Shown: piece by piece, positions 27,504-37,268 of the stretch
Layout of the letters: each line of letters opens with the position of its first letter
How positions within the stretch are numbered: the first letter of the stretch is position 1
NCBI RefSeq assembly: GCF_000269805.1
Contig: NZ_JH711482.1
Location: forward strand, 100,304-164,303
Source: Actinomyces massiliensis 4401292
GTDB taxonomy: Bacteria; Actinomycetota; Actinomycetes; Actinomycetales; Actinomycetaceae
Length of the DNA: 64,000 bases
Direction: 5' to 3'
Translations under genes and position numbers: made by a program
Notes under the pieces: model-generated
The model's input: the letters and a program-made list of their open reading frames with translations, nothing else
Database searches by the model: none
Told to the model about the DNA's origin: nothing

Positions 27504-28430
27504 TCAGCCTGCCGCAGCCCAGGCGCGCAGACGCTGCATAGCGGCGTGTGCGGGGGAGCCGGCAGACGGAGTGAACACGACGACCTGTGCGCCGTCGTCC
27601 TCGGCGAGCATGCGGAAGGGGACCGTGACAGTGCCGATGAGGGAGTGGAAGATCTTCTCCTCACCCTGCGATGAGTGCGGCGGCAGATCCTGATCGATCC
27701 ACATGCGGCAGAACAGGCGACTGCGGGCGGTCAGAGTGCCGACCACACCGATGAGGTCAGGATCGTTCGGATACGCCTCAAGCGCCGTTCGCAGATCGGA
27801 GACCGCGCGTGTGATCACGTCGCCCCAGTCGGGCCAGAAGCTCTGCGCCGCGTCTTGGTCGAGGAAAGCGAATTCGAGCAGATTCACCGTCTTCTTCCGG
27901 GCTCCGGCCCATTCCAGCACGGGCGCGTACAGGAGGCGACCCGGTCGATTGACCGCCACGAGGTCGAGCGACCGAGTGCGCATGTAAGCCGGCATGTCGA
28001 AAGAATCCAAGAGCTGCCTGATCGGAGCATGTGAACTGTGCTCCGTATCTTGCTGAGAGTCTGGCTTACTCGCTTGCTGCTCGGGCGGATCGGCGGGTGT
28101 TTGCTCCGGTGTGACAGCACCGCCATTGGGATATGCGGCGTCGAGCAGGAGACTGAGGCGCCGGCGGTCATTCGGACTCAGCGCCAGCACCTCGCTGAGA
28201 AGATCCTGTAAAGACGTTTCAGGTGCCGCGGGCAGCAGACCTCGTTCGAGGTCCGCGTAGTAATCAGTGGCGACTCCCAGTAATCGAGCGATCTCATCGC
28301 GGCGGAGCCCGGGCACGCGACGCGGCAGGCCTTTGGCGGGCAGGCCCGCCATGGCGGGAGTGACTACTGCGCGATGCTCGGTGAGGAACACGCGCAGGTC
28401 TGTTTTCTGAGCCTTGGATCCTCGACGCAT
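27504..28430 (-). CDS. MmyB-like XRE transcriptional regulator
   Basis: Regulator of 308 residues. An N-terminal XRE helix-turn-helix (LRRDEIARLLGVATDYYADLERG, residues about 42-64) is followed by a MmyB-type ligand-binding, PAS-like domain (LLDSFDMPAYMRTRSLDLVAVN, WPDWGDVITRAVSDLRTALE, PNDPDLIGVVGTL, CRMWIDQD). Members bind fatty-acid-like ligands and usually control a neighbouring oxidoreductase gene. No such partner is adjacent here: the gene is divergent from nif3. An unusual Pro/Gln/Ser-rich linker (about residues 105-135) separates the two domains. Confidence 0.88.
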   Translation of the reverse strand: MRRGSKAQKTDLRVFLTEHRAVVTPAMAGLPAKGLPRRVPGLRRDEIARLLGVATDYYADLERGLLPAAPETSLQDLLSEVLALSPNDRRRLSLLLDAAYPNGGAVTPEQTPADPPEQQASKPDSQQDTEHSSHAPIRQLLDSFDMPAYMRTRSLDLVAVNRPGRLLYAPVLEWAGARKKTVNLLEFAFLDQDAAQSFWPDWGDVITRAVSDLRTALEAYPNDPDLIGVVGTLTARSRLFCRMWIDQDLPPHSSQGEEKIFHSLIGTVTVPFRMLAEDDGAQVVVFTPSAGSPAHAAMQRLRAWAAAG

Positions 28431-28543
28431 AACTCCAGAGTAAAAGACGGGCAGGGGTCCCGTTACCCTTTCATGATCTTTCGCTCAGCCGTGTCGCCTT
28501 GAATCGGTCTATTGAGATCCGCATTGGTACGCCTGTATCAGTC

Positions 28544-28549
28544 TAGCCT
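28544..28549 (+). promoter_or_regulatory. -10-like box before nif3-like gene, possible leaderless start
   Basis: TAGCCT ends six bases before ATG 28556, with no Shine-Dalgarno sequence between. No good -35 is visible, so support is weak. Confidence 0.35.
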
Positions 28550-28555
28550 TCACTC

Positions 28556-29464
28556 ATGAGCCAGCCCGTCATCGCTTCCAGCCCCGCCGAACCACTTTCC
28601 GCGCAGGCCGTCGATACCTCTCCTGACGCATCCCCCGCTTCCCCCACCGTTGCCGATGTCGTCGCCATGCTGCGCACCGCGGCCCCGCCCGAGCTCGCCG
28701 AGTCCTGGGACTCCAACCAGCTCATCTGCGGCGATCCCGCGGAGTCCGTCGGCTCGGTCCTCCTGGCGGTCGACCCGGTCACCGCCGTCGTCGAGGAGGC
28801 CATCGAGCGCGGCGTCGATATGGTCATCACCCACCATCCCCTCTACCTGCGCGGGACCGACCATGTGTCCGCCACCGACCCCAAGGGACGGTCAGTTCAC
28901 CGCCTCATTCGAGCCGGAATCGCCCTGGCCAACGCCCACACGACCCTCGATGCCGCCCACGGGGGCGTCGCCGCCGCCCTCGCCGCTGCTGTCGGCGTGC
29001 TCTCCGCCGTGCCGCTGGAGCCCAATCCGCTGGATCCGACTCAGGGCATCGGGCGGGTCGGCACACTCCAGCGTCCGACTCGCCTGCGCGACCTGGCTGC
29101 GGCCGTCGCCGTCGCGCTTCCCGATTCCGCTCCCGGCCTGCTCGTCGGCGGGGACCCTGAGGCGACTGTTGAGACCGTTGCCGTGTCCGGTGGCGCCGGG
29201 GACTCCCTGCTCGCCGCCGCGCGCAACGCCGGCGCCGACGTATTCCTGACCGCCGATCTGCGTCACCATCCCGCGTCCGAGCACCTGGAGGCGGGGCGCC
29301 CCTATCTGCTGTGCGGTACCCACTGGGCCACCGAGTGGGTCGGCCTGCCTCCGCTCGCTGCCCGCCTGGAGCGTGCGGCCGCAGCCGACGGACGTAGACT
29401 CAGCGCGTATGTGTCCGAGGTCGTCACCGACCCGTGGACTCTGCGTCTGAGCACCGGCTTGTGA
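28556..29464 (+). CDS. Nif3-like dinuclear metal-centre protein
   Basis: Protein of 302 residues of the NIF3/DUF34 family, which forms toroidal hexamers with a two-metal centre and has been proposed to act on cyclic or nucleotide substrates, though its role is unresolved. The metal-binding motif ITHHPLYLRG (about residue 90), the NAHTTLDAAHGG segment and the C-terminal DLRHHPASEHLEAG and THWATEW segments are all present. An N-terminal extension of about 35 Ser/Ala/Pro residues precedes the domain. It is followed 54 bases later by the coiled-coil zinc-ribbon-family gene, an arrangement common in actinobacteria. Confidence 0.93.
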   Translation: MSQPVIASSPAEPLSAQAVDTSPDASPASPTVADVVAMLRTAAPPELAESWDSNQLICGDPAESVGSVLLAVDPVTAVVEEAIERGVDMVITHHPLYLRGTDHVSATDPKGRSVHRLIRAGIALANAHTTLDAAHGGVAAALAAAVGVLSAVPLEPNPLDPTQGIGRVGTLQRPTRLRDLAAAVAVALPDSAPGLLVGGDPEATVETVAVSGGAGDSLLAAARNAGADVFLTADLRHHPASEHLEAGRPYLLCGTHWATEWVGLPPLAARLERAAAADGRRLSAYVSEVVTDPWTLRLSTGL

Positions 29465-29518
29465 ACGGGCGCTCGGATCATGCAGAACTCGATACCCAGC
29501 CAGTGAAGGATCACCGCA

Positions 29519-30250
29519 GTGACGAGCGCCCCCCTCAGCCAGCAGCGTCTTCTCATCGATCTGCAGAGCCTCGATTCCCGTCTCGCCCGCCTGTCACATG
29601 AGCGCGCCCATCTGCCCGTCCTGAGCCGCATCGAGGATGCCGTCGGGCGTCTGCGCGCCAATCGGCGTGATGCCGTTCGCGCCACAGGCGATCTGACCGA
29701 CGCCAAGGCGGAGGCGACCCGCGCTGAGGATGAGGTCGGGCAGGTTGTGCGCCGTGCCGAGATCCTGCGGGAGCGGCTCTCCTCGGGAGCTGCCGGCACT
29801 CGGGACCTGAGCGCCATCCAGGGGGAGATCGACCAGCTCGGCCGCCGTCAGAGTATTCTTGAGGACGCGCAGATAGCCGCCATGGAGGCATTGGAGGCCG
29901 CCCAGGCGGAAGTCGATCGCCTGGCCGCCCAGGAGCAGGAGATCCGCGCCTCCGGTCGTGAGCTGACCGCCACCCGTGACGCCGAGTTCGCCCGTCTTGA
30001 TCAGGAGATAGAGCAGACGAGCGCACGGCGTGCTGAGCTCGCCGGCACAATCGACGCCGCCCTGCTGGCCGAGTACAACGCCGCTCGGGCAGCGACCGGG
30101 GGCATTGGTGCGATCGCCCTGTACGGACGCCGGGTTGAGGGGGCCGTCGAGATCAGTCCGGCCGAACATGCGCGGATCGCGGCTGCCCCGGCGGACGCCG
30201 TCCTCCATGCAGAGGCCAACGACGTCATTCTTGTGCGCATGGAGGGCTGA
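29519..30250 (+). CDS. coiled-coil zinc-ribbon-family protein lacking its cysteines
   Basis: Protein of 243 residues. A long antiparallel coiled coil (residues 10-175, e.g. DLQSLDSRLARLSHERAHLP, AIQGEIDQLGRRQSILEDAQ) precedes a short C-terminal domain, as in the actinobacterial C4-type zinc-ribbon (CT398-like) proteins that follow nif3. In ordinary members the tail has two Cys-x2-Cys pairs (RCEGC... RCENC...ILVR). Here the same places read RVEGAVEIS and HAEANDVILVR, so all four cysteines are gone while the surroundings persist. A GTG start with GGA upstream is used. Zinc binding is therefore unlikely. Confidence 0.85.
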   Translation: MTSAPLSQQRLLIDLQSLDSRLARLSHERAHLPVLSRIEDAVGRLRANRRDAVRATGDLTDAKAEATRAEDEVGQVVRRAEILRERLSSGAAGTRDLSAIQGEIDQLGRRQSILEDAQIAAMEALEAAQAEVDRLAAQEQEIRASGRELTATRDAEFARLDQEIEQTSARRAELAGTIDAALLAEYNAARAATGGIGAIALYGRRVEGAVEISPAEHARIAAAPADAVLHAEANDVILVRMEG

Positions 30251-30385
30251 TCCGGCGGGCCCGGCGACCTCGGTGAGCCCGATGAACCCGGCGACCGCTG
30301 TCGCACTCGTAATTGTTGCCACTGCCGCAGGAGGCCCCGCTCAGAAGGCGAGCGGGCTCCGGGGAGGATAGAGTGCATTGTGCGG

Positions 30386-30763
<378 letters not shown>

Positions 30764-30822
30764 TCGCCTTCCTCGCAGAGTCCCTGAGAGTCTCTGCTGC
30801 GGGGCGTGGCCTATTGATATAG

Positions 30823-30858
30823 GGGAGTGCCCACCAGGTCATCCTGGTGGGCACTCCC
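30823..30858. terminator. perfect 16-bp stem between rnpB and convergent gene
   Basis: GGGAGTGCCCACCAGG pairs perfectly with its complement around a TCAT loop. It lies 60 bases after rnpB and 50 bases after the stop of the convergent gene, so it can serve both, although no T-run follows. Confidence 0.7.
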
Positions 30859-30907
30859 ACATCATGCTCGGGCGGCCGCTCAGCAGCGACCAGTCCCGCT
30901 CATTGGG

Positions 30908-32035
30908 TCACTGCGTCCTCACCTTGATGTAGGTCGCTTCGTTGTAGTTGGACAGGGCCTCGACGGCCCACACGCCGTCTTTCGCCTGAGTCTGCTCAGT
31001 CGTCATCAGGAACGTGATGTACCCCTTGGCGGTGCCTCCATCTCGCGGCATGTCCTGCCTCTTGAATTCATCGCGGATCTCGTATGAGATGTAGTCCTCG
31101 GGAGAGGTGGTGTTGCCGTTCTGGACGTAGTCGACATCCAGATCCGTATAGTTGAACTGTCCCGTTCCGTGGTACGTAACGCTCACCGGCACACGGACAT
31201 AGACGTATCCGGCCGGGGGCTCCGTCCAGCTGTACTTCGAGCTGCTGTCCTTGAGCTGCTGTGTGGCGTCCCACTCGACGACGCCGAAAGTGACATCGAT
31301 GGACGCGTTCGGATCAGTGCTGTACTTGTTCGCAGTGATAGTGACAGTCTCATTCGCCTCATACGGATTCTTCTCCGTTGAACCCACACCACCGCTGCTG
31401 CCGCTGCCGCCCGAGGACGGTGTGGGGCCGGCAATAGTCGGCGCCGGGTCATTCGTGTGATGGCTGTTATTGTTGTTGGAACTGCCGCTATTGCTGAGGA
31501 TGGCGATGAGGCAGCCCGCGACCAGCGCGATCACGACGACACCGATGATCAGCCAGAACCACCACTGCTGGACGATGGGCTTGGGGCCGCTCGGGCCGCC
31601 GGGCCCCGGTGGCTGCCAGCCCGGCCCTCCCTGCGGAAGCCCGCCAGGGCCGCTCTGAGCGCCCCCCTGATTGTGGAAGGGCGTCGGCGACTGGGCGTAG
31701 TTCATGCCGGGGGCGTAAGAGGCTCCCGGGGCGGAGCCGGTCGCGGGCGCCGAGGCTGCGTAGTCGCCCGACGGCGCCGAGGCCGACTGCCCGGTCGGAT
31801 CCGCTACCGGGGACGATCCGGTCGGGACGGCCTGGGTCGGGGCCCAGGCGGCGTCCGCGGCAGATGATGCCTGGGGCGCCGAACCGGCACTGGAATCGGG
31901 AGCGGAGTCCTCGACCCACAGCTGCCAGCCCTCGGGAGCCGGGCCCCAGGCGGGGTCGGGCTGCCAGCCCGCAGGAGGATTGAAACCCTCCGGGGGAGCG
32001 GGCCAGTTAGGCGGTGGGTTGAATCGAAGTGCCAT
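30908..32035 (-). CDS. membrane-anchored protein with Pro-rich N-terminus, DUF4352-like
   Basis: Protein of 375 residues. It begins with a WP-rich motif (NPPPNWPAPPEGFNPPAGWQ, then PDPAWGPAPEGWQLWV) common at the N-terminus of actinobacterial membrane proteins. A disordered Pro/Gly/Ser/Ala part leads to one membrane helix (WFWLIIGVVVIALVAGCLIA, about residues 163-182), an Asn/Ser-rich linker and an extracellular beta domain (about residues 225-375) similar in layout to DUF4352/Ig-like domains. No enzymatic motif is seen. It stands alone between rnpB and map. Confidence 0.65.
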   Translation of the reverse strand: MALRFNPPPNWPAPPEGFNPPAGWQPDPAWGPAPEGWQLWVEDSAPDSSAGSAPQASSAADAAWAPTQAVPTGSSPVADPTGQSASAPSGDYAASAPATGSAPGASYAPGMNYAQSPTPFHNQGGAQSGPGGLPQGGPGWQPPGPGGPSGPKPIVQQWWFWLIIGVVVIALVAGCLIAILSNSGSSNNNNSHHTNDPAPTIAGPTPSSGGSGSSGGVGSTEKNPYEANETVTITANKYSTDPNASIDVTFGVVEWDATQQLKDSSSKYSWTEPPAGYVYVRVPVSVTYHGTGQFNYTDLDVDYVQNGNTTSPEDYISYEIRDEFKRQDMPRDGGTAKGYITFLMTTEQTQAKDGVWAVEALSNYNEATYIKVRTQ

Positions 32036-32252
32036 GAGGAACCTCCGGGACGGTCGGATGATGGGGCATCGGTGCGACGTACGTCGTCCTGGGGAGGAAT
32101 GTACACGTCATGGACGCGCCGTCGTGGCTCACGATCGTATATCGTACTGGGGAGTTCTGTCCTATCCGGTCGCATTATGGTGCCCGATATGGGAGCCTAC
32201 TGGGCTCTCCAGGGCTCTGCAGGCCTATTCAGGGCTCATCCGGGATCTCGGC

Positions 32253-33158
32253 TCACGGCGTCGTCAGGACCTCCGCGCCGTTCTCGGTCACCACCAGGGT
32301 GTGCTCGAACTGGGCAGTGCGGGAGCGGTCCTTCGTGACGACCGTCCAGCCGTCGTCCCACTGCTCCCATTCCTCGGTGCCCAGGGTGAGCATGGGCTCG
32401 ATGGTGAAGACCATACCGACCTCCATGACATCGGCGTACAGGGGGGCGGCGTCGTAGTGGGGGATGATGAGGCCGGAGTGGAAGGCCTCGCCCACGCCGT
32501 GGCCGGTGTAGTCGCGCACGACGCCGTACTGGAAGCGCCGGGCGTACTTCTCGATGACGCGCCCGATGACATTGACTTCGCGGCCCGGCCGCACGGCCTT
32601 GATGCCGCGCTCCATGGCCGTGCGCGTGCGCTCGATGAGGGCGGCCGTTTCAGGATCGACCCGACCGACCGGGAACGTGGCGTTGGTGTCGCCGTGGACA
32701 CCATCGAGGTAGGCGGTCACGTCCAGGTTGACCAGGTCGCCCTCGCGCAGCTGCGTCGAATCCGGGATGCCGTGGCAGATGACCTCGTTGATAGACGTGC
32801 AGATCGACTTGGGGAATCCCATGTAGCCCAGACAGGACGGGTAGGCGCCGTGGTCGCACATGTATTCGTGGGCGATCCGGTCGAGCTCGTCGGTGGTGAC
32901 TCCGGGGGCGATCGCCTTCGCGGCCTCGGCCAGAGCGCGTGCGGCAATACGTCCCGCACGGCGGATCCGCTCAACCGTCTCGGGGGTCTTGATGTCTGAG
33001 GCGGTCACCCGCTCGGGGCCGTCGTGGAACATGTACTCGGGGCGGGCGATCGAGCCGGGGACGTGGCGATCGGGACCGAGTCTGCCTTTCGTGAGAGTGC
33101 CGCGGGGAGCGCGATCGGCCAGGGACGCCGGTGAAGCCGAGGAAGCCGAAGAACTCAT
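32253..33158 (-). CDS. map: type I methionine aminopeptidase
   Basis: Removes the initiator Met from nascent proteins. The five metal ligands are at Asp146, Asp157, His220, Glu254 and Glu285, with spacing matching the E. coli enzyme. His129 (CHGIP) is the usual substrate-contact residue. The N-terminal extension of about 45 residues with basic and proline residues is like the second actinobacterial MetAP (MetAP1c type), which docks at the ribosome. The length of 301 residues fits that subtype. Confidence 0.97.
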   Translation of the reverse strand: MSSSASSASPASLADRAPRGTLTKGRLGPDRHVPGSIARPEYMFHDGPERVTASDIKTPETVERIRRAGRIAARALAEAAKAIAPGVTTDELDRIAHEYMCDHGAYPSCLGYMGFPKSICTSINEVICHGIPDSTQLREGDLVNLDVTAYLDGVHGDTNATFPVGRVDPETAALIERTRTAMERGIKAVRPGREVNVIGRVIEKYARRFQYGVVRDYTGHGVGEAFHSGLIIPHYDAAPLYADVMEVGMVFTIEPMLTLGTEEWEQWDDGWTVVTKDRSRTAQFEHTLVVTENGAEVLTTP

Positions 33159-33220
33159 GAGAACAGCATAAGAGTCCGCCGCCCGCTTCGCGTACTGCCT
33201 CGGTTATAGGTGCTGCGAAT

Positions 33221-33226
33221 TAGACT
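33221..33226 (+). promoter_or_regulatory. -10-like box before MBL gene, possible leaderless start
   Basis: TAGACT ends seven bases before ATG 33234, and no Shine-Dalgarno sequence is present. The -35 region is poor. Confidence 0.35.
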
Positions 33227-33233
33227 GCTGCTC

Positions 33234-34160
33234 ATGAGCACTATTCTGGAAGTCCTCCATACGGGCACAGTAATCGTCGACAAGACGCTCCCGTACCACC
33301 GGCCCGAGGACCCTCCGCTGGCCTGGACCCATGCATTCCGCAGGCGCAGCGATCTCATTGCCGCGCCTGTGAGCGCCTACCTGGTGGAGAATCGTCACGG
33401 CCTGACTCTCATCGATACCGGCTGGCACAAGCTCAACCGCAGCAGACTCGGGCAGATCGCCAACCTGCGCCATCAGTATCCCGTCAACAAGGCGGATCTG
33501 CCCCCGGGCCGGGCCATTGACGAGCAGCTGGAGGAGCGGGGCATCCGCCCCCGGGACCTCGACCTGGTGCTCATGAGCCATCTCCACTGCGATCACGCCG
33601 ACGGGCTGCGCCTGGTGCGGGAGGCCCCGCGGATCCTCGTCTCCCGTCCTGAGATCGAGGCGGTGCGCTTTCACCGCGCGACCTATCTTCCCCACGAGTG
33701 GGACGGCGTCGATTTGCGGACCTTCAGGTGGAATACTCCAGTCGGCCCTTATGACGCCGGGTACGACGTCTTCGGCGACGGCAGCCTGGTCATGGTCGCC
33801 GTGCCCGGGCACTCACGGGGACTGTGCGCCACAATCGTCCGCGGCGATGAAACGGCCGATGGCGCGATCCATGAACATGAATGGGACCTGGTTGAGGGCG
33901 TGGACGCTGTCGGAGCGCTGGGCGGAGCATCGGCGACTGCGCCCGTTGACGCTGATAGCCGTGTCTTCTACCTGCTCACCTCTGACGTCGGGTACGGGCG
34001 GCCCTCTTTCGATGAGGGGCTGCGCCCCAGCGTTGTCGTCGATGCCTCTCAGGCGGAGCGCTCCTTGGAATGGGTGCGCCGGGTGGAGCATGACCCCCGC
34101 TGCCTGGGGCTCATCGCCAACCACGATCCAGAGGTCGAGGAGGGGACCCGGGCATTGTGA
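33234..34160 (+). CDS. metallo-beta-lactamase-fold hydrolase (lactonase-like)
   Basis: MBL-fold hydrolase of 308 residues. The zinc motif SHLHCDHADG (about residues 111-120), LIDTGWHK near the N-terminus, the VAVPGHSRGL motif and a late His (LIANHDPEVEE) complete the binuclear site. The layout (VSAYLVENRHGLTLIDTG, then HLHCDH) resembles N-acyl-homoserine-lactonase-type enzymes, but the substrate is unknown. The frame extends upstream to 33210; ATG 33234 is preferred because a -10-like box lies seven bases before it. It is divergent from map. Confidence 0.88.
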   Translation: MSTILEVLHTGTVIVDKTLPYHRPEDPPLAWTHAFRRRSDLIAAPVSAYLVENRHGLTLIDTGWHKLNRSRLGQIANLRHQYPVNKADLPPGRAIDEQLEERGIRPRDLDLVLMSHLHCDHADGLRLVREAPRILVSRPEIEAVRFHRATYLPHEWDGVDLRTFRWNTPVGPYDAGYDVFGDGSLVMVAVPGHSRGLCATIVRGDETADGAIHEHEWDLVEGVDAVGALGGASATAPVDADSRVFYLLTSDVGYGRPSFDEGLRPSVVVDASQAERSLEWVRRVEHDPRCLGLIANHDPEVEEGTRAL

Positions 34161-34341
34161 GATTCCTGGAGTGAGATTTCCGGAGCCCGGATCCCCTACC
34201 TTATGGGCCGCTTATGGGCCGTCGTGGTGGAGGCCTCGGATGGCGAATGGTTGCGGGTGTGCGGGACGGGCCTTACGCTCGACGGCGCTCGGGGCCCGGA
34301 GAACATCGATAACACGACTCCACTCGTATGAAAGGGCGTGC

Positions 34342-36207
34342 ATGAGCACATCGACGGCTGTGACCGAGGCTGTCGACGCCTGGCTGCGCCGGCGCCTCCG
34401 CCTGCGTGACATGCAGATCAACGAGACCTATGCGGCTGTGGCCCTCACGGCTGCAACTATCACGGCATTGGTATGGGCCAACGTCGGGCACAGCTACCAC
34501 AGTTTCTGGCAGACCCCCGCCTCGTTGGCCATCGGCCCGTTCAAGGTCGAGCTCAGTCTTCACGGCTGGGTCGATGAAGGCCTCATGACCGCCTTCTTCT
34601 TCATGGTGGGCCTGGATGTGCGGCGCGATCTCACCCTCGGGGAGCTGAGACTGCCCGGTCGGGCGCTCCTGCCCGTCGTCTCCGCCATCGGCGGCCTCGT
34701 GGTCCCTGCACTCGCCTACTCGGCGATCACGCACGGCGCCGATGGCGCGCACGCGTGGGGATCGGTCATCTCCACCGATACGGCCTTCGCCCTGGGCATG
34801 CTCGCGCTCATCGGGCCCAAAAGGGCCCCGCGCCTGCGCGCTTTCCTCCTCGCCTTCGCCGTCATCGACGACATCGGCGCACTGATGGTCATCGCGGTCT
34901 TCTATTCCGGCTCTCTCAACCTCATGGCGCTGGGCTGTGCGGTACTGGGGCTGCTGGGGATCATGCTCCTGGCCCGCCGAGGCGTGTGGCGCATGCCCCC
35001 GTACGTCCTCCTGGCCGTCGTGACCTGGTACGCCCTATACCGCTCGGGCGTCCATGCCACGCTGGCCGGTGTCCTCATCGCCCTGCTCATGCCGGTCTAC
35101 CCGGTGCGCAGCGCGGACGTCGACGCCGCCACCGAGGTGGCCCGCCTCTACCGGCAGTCGCCGCACCCCGGCACCGCCGTCATGCTACGTGAGTCCCTGG
35201 CCTACTCCATGCCCCTGAACCAGCGGCTGTCCTGGATGCTGCCGCCGTACGTCAACTACGTCGTCGTACCGCTGTTCGCCCTGGCCAATGCGGGTGTGGC
35301 GCTCAACGGCGGCACCATCGCCGCGGCCTTCTCCTCACGCGTCATGTGGGCCGTCGTCGCGGGCCTCGTCCTCGGCAAGTTCGTGGGCGTCGCCGTGGGA
35401 GCCGGCCTGGTCCTGCGCCTTGTGCCGGGATCCCGCCTGCCCGGTCTGGATCTGCCGCGGATCATGGGCCTGGCGGCCCTGTCCGGTATGGGCTTCACGA
35501 TCTCCCTGCTCGTGGCCAATCTGGCCCTGGAGGACGAGGCGCTGCGCGACCAGGCCCGCTTGGGCGTTCTTGCGGCATCGCTGGGAGCCCTGCTCCTGGC
35601 CACCGTCATCTTCCGCGTCTCCGAGAGGATCTCCCCGCTTCCCCCGCCGCCCGGTGAGCATCTGTGCCGTGCAGTGGACTTCGATAAGGATCTGACGACT
35701 GGGAATCCGGATGCGCCCCATACACTCATCAATTATGCGGATATGTCCTACGAGGGGCGCTGGCGCCTCATGGAGGCGCTCAAGGGCATTGCCGCCCTGC
35801 GTGATGCCGGGCGCGTAAATCTTGTCCTGCGTCACAAGCTCACCGGTCCTGAGAGCCTTCTCGCCGCTCTCGCCATGGAGGCCGCTCGTCACGAGGGGCC
35901 GGAGAGACTGTGGCGCTTCCACGATGCTCTGGCCAACCTGCGCGGCCAGATCAGCACCGACAGCATCACCGTTGCCGCTCAGGGGGCCGGGCTGGACGCC
36001 CGGGCCATGTGGGAACGCATCGACAGTGGTGCGGATGAGCCCAAGGTGCTGGCCGACGCCATGGATGTCGAGGGACTGACCGAGGACGGCAGCCCGGTGG
36101 TCTATATCGACGGGCGCCGCTTCGAGAGGCTTCTCAACCGGTGGACCTTCTCCGAGGAGCTCACTCGGATCGAGGCCGTTGGTGCTGAGGGCGACTCAGG
36201 CGACTGA
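34342..36207 (+). CDS. nhaA: NhaA Na+/H+ antiporter fused to thioredoxin-like domain
   Basis: Residues 1-430 are an NhaA antiporter exporting Na+ in exchange for protons. The essential acidic residues are Asp146 (STDTAFALG) and Asp176-Asp177 (AVIDDIGAL), with LSGMGFTISLLVANLAL in the late helix. Residues about 440-621 form a DsbA/thioredoxin-like domain, a fusion known in actinobacteria. At the place of the redox C-x-x-C (YADMSYEGRWR, residues 469-472) it reads S-Y-E-G, so the domain cannot do thiol exchange and is probably a binding or regulatory module. ATG 34342 has GAAAGG upstream. An 11-bp tandem duplication (CTTATGGGCCG, 34200-34221) lies in its leader. Confidence 0.93.
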   Translation: MSTSTAVTEAVDAWLRRRLRLRDMQINETYAAVALTAATITALVWANVGHSYHSFWQTPASLAIGPFKVELSLHGWVDEGLMTAFFFMVGLDVRRDLTLGELRLPGRALLPVVSAIGGLVVPALAYSAITHGADGAHAWGSVISTDTAFALGMLALIGPKRAPRLRAFLLAFAVIDDIGALMVIAVFYSGSLNLMALGCAVLGLLGIMLLARRGVWRMPPYVLLAVVTWYALYRSGVHATLAGVLIALLMPVYPVRSADVDAATEVARLYRQSPHPGTAVMLRESLAYSMPLNQRLSWMLPPYVNYVVVPLFALANAGVALNGGTIAAAFSSRVMWAVVAGLVLGKFVGVAVGAGLVLRLVPGSRLPGLDLPRIMGLAALSGMGFTISLLVANLALEDEALRDQARLGVLAASLGALLLATVIFRVSERISPLPPPPGEHLCRAVDFDKDLTTGNPDAPHTLINYADMSYEGRWRLMEALKGIAALRDAGRVNLVLRHKLTGPESLLAALAMEAARHEGPERLWRFHDALANLRGQISTDSITVAAQGAGLDARAMWERIDSGADEPKVLADAMDVEGLTEDGSPVVYIDGRRFERLLNRWTFSEELTRIEAVGAEGDSGD

Positions 36208-36244
36208 ACTTCGCTTCTCGCGACGGGGAATGGATTGAAGGTCG

Positions 36245-37093
36245 TCAGGAACTGAACCAGTGCTCCGGTGCGGGGAAGGAGCCTTCGCGGACTGCGGCGG
36301 CGTACTCGAGGGCGGCCTGGCGCAGGGCGTCGCCGACCCTCCCGAACTGCTTGGCGAAGCGCGGCCTCCACTCCGTCATCCCGGCCATGTCCGACCAGAC
36401 GAGGACCTGGCCGTCGCAATGGGCTCCGGCGCCGATCCCGATGGTGGGGACGGCGAGGGCCTCGGTGACGCGTGCGGCCACCTGCTCGGGCACCATCTCC
36501 AGGACCATGCCCATCACGCCCGCCTCCTCGATCGCCAAGGCGTCCGCCAGAAGCTTCTCGCCCTCCTCTCCCCGCCCCTGGACGCGGAAGCCGCCCAGCG
36601 TATTGACTGACTGCGGTGTGAAGCCGAGATGCCCCATGACGGGGATGCCGGCATCGGTCAGGGTCCGGATCGCATCCGCCCGTGGTCGGCCGCCCTCCAG
36701 CTTGACGGCGTTGGCGCCGGCCTTGACCAGGCGGACGGCGCTGGCCAGAGCCTGCTCGGGACTCGCCTCGTAGGTTCCGAAGGGCAGATCCGCGATGACG
36801 AACGCGCGCTCGACTGCACTGGCGACGCCCCGGGTGGCGACCACCATCTCATCAAGGGAGACGGGGAGAGTGGAGCCGTGGCCGAGCATGACGTTGCCGA
36901 TCGAGTCGCCGACGAGGATCATGTCCATACCGGCCGCATCGAAGATCGCCGCGGTCAGGCTGTCGTAGGCCGTGATCATGGTCAGTCGGGTTCCCTCGGC
37001 CTTCGCTGCGAGAAGGCGGGGGAGACGAACCGGTTTGCTGCCGGCGACATTCTCAGCGGTGGAGGGCCCGTAGGGCGACTCGGGAGTAGCCAT
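36245..37093 (-). CDS. panB: 3-methyl-2-oxobutanoate hydroxymethyltransferase
   Basis: First step of pantothenate (coenzyme A) synthesis: transfer of a hydroxymethyl group from methylene-THF to ketoisovalerate. Motifs include MITAYDSLTAAIFDAAGMDM, VGDSIGNVMLGHGSTLPV (metal-binding Asp), DLPFGTYE, KLEGG, GHLGFTPQS and the catalytic Glu in LEMVPEQVA. The protein is 282 residues from ATG 37093; an ATG at 37117 would add eight residues. It is convergent with nhaA and divergent from glnA2, as in mycobacterial panB-glnA2 neighbourhoods. No other pan gene is in the window. Confidence 0.97.
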   Translation of the reverse strand: MATPESPYGPSTAENVAGSKPVRLPRLLAAKAEGTRLTMITAYDSLTAAIFDAAGMDMILVGDSIGNVMLGHGSTLPVSLDEMVVATRGVASAVERAFVIADLPFGTYEASPEQALASAVRLVKAGANAVKLEGGRPRADAIRTLTDAGIPVMGHLGFTPQSVNTLGGFRVQGRGEEGEKLLADALAIEEAGVMGMVLEMVPEQVAARVTEALAVPTIGIGAGAHCDGQVLVWSDMAGMTEWRPRFAKQFGRVGDALRQAALEYAAAVREGSFPAPEHWFSS

Positions 37094-37268
37094 GGGGCGA
37101 AGCCTATGCCGGTTCACGGACCGCCGTCCTCAATGAGAATGAGTTGGCCTCGGTCCCGTTCCTCAACGGGGCGTGTGAAATCTTCCCGACCCATCCGCCT
37201 CGGTAGGCTCTCGTCAGGAGGCGGCAGCGCCTTCGCACACCCCGTGCAGGAGGGACTCAGGAGGCACT

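Noticed and set aside
33751-34341. N-terminal extension of the NhaA frame
   Set aside because: It overlaps the MBL hydrolase in another frame and is low-complexity; ATG 34342 has a ribosome site and the normal NhaA start.
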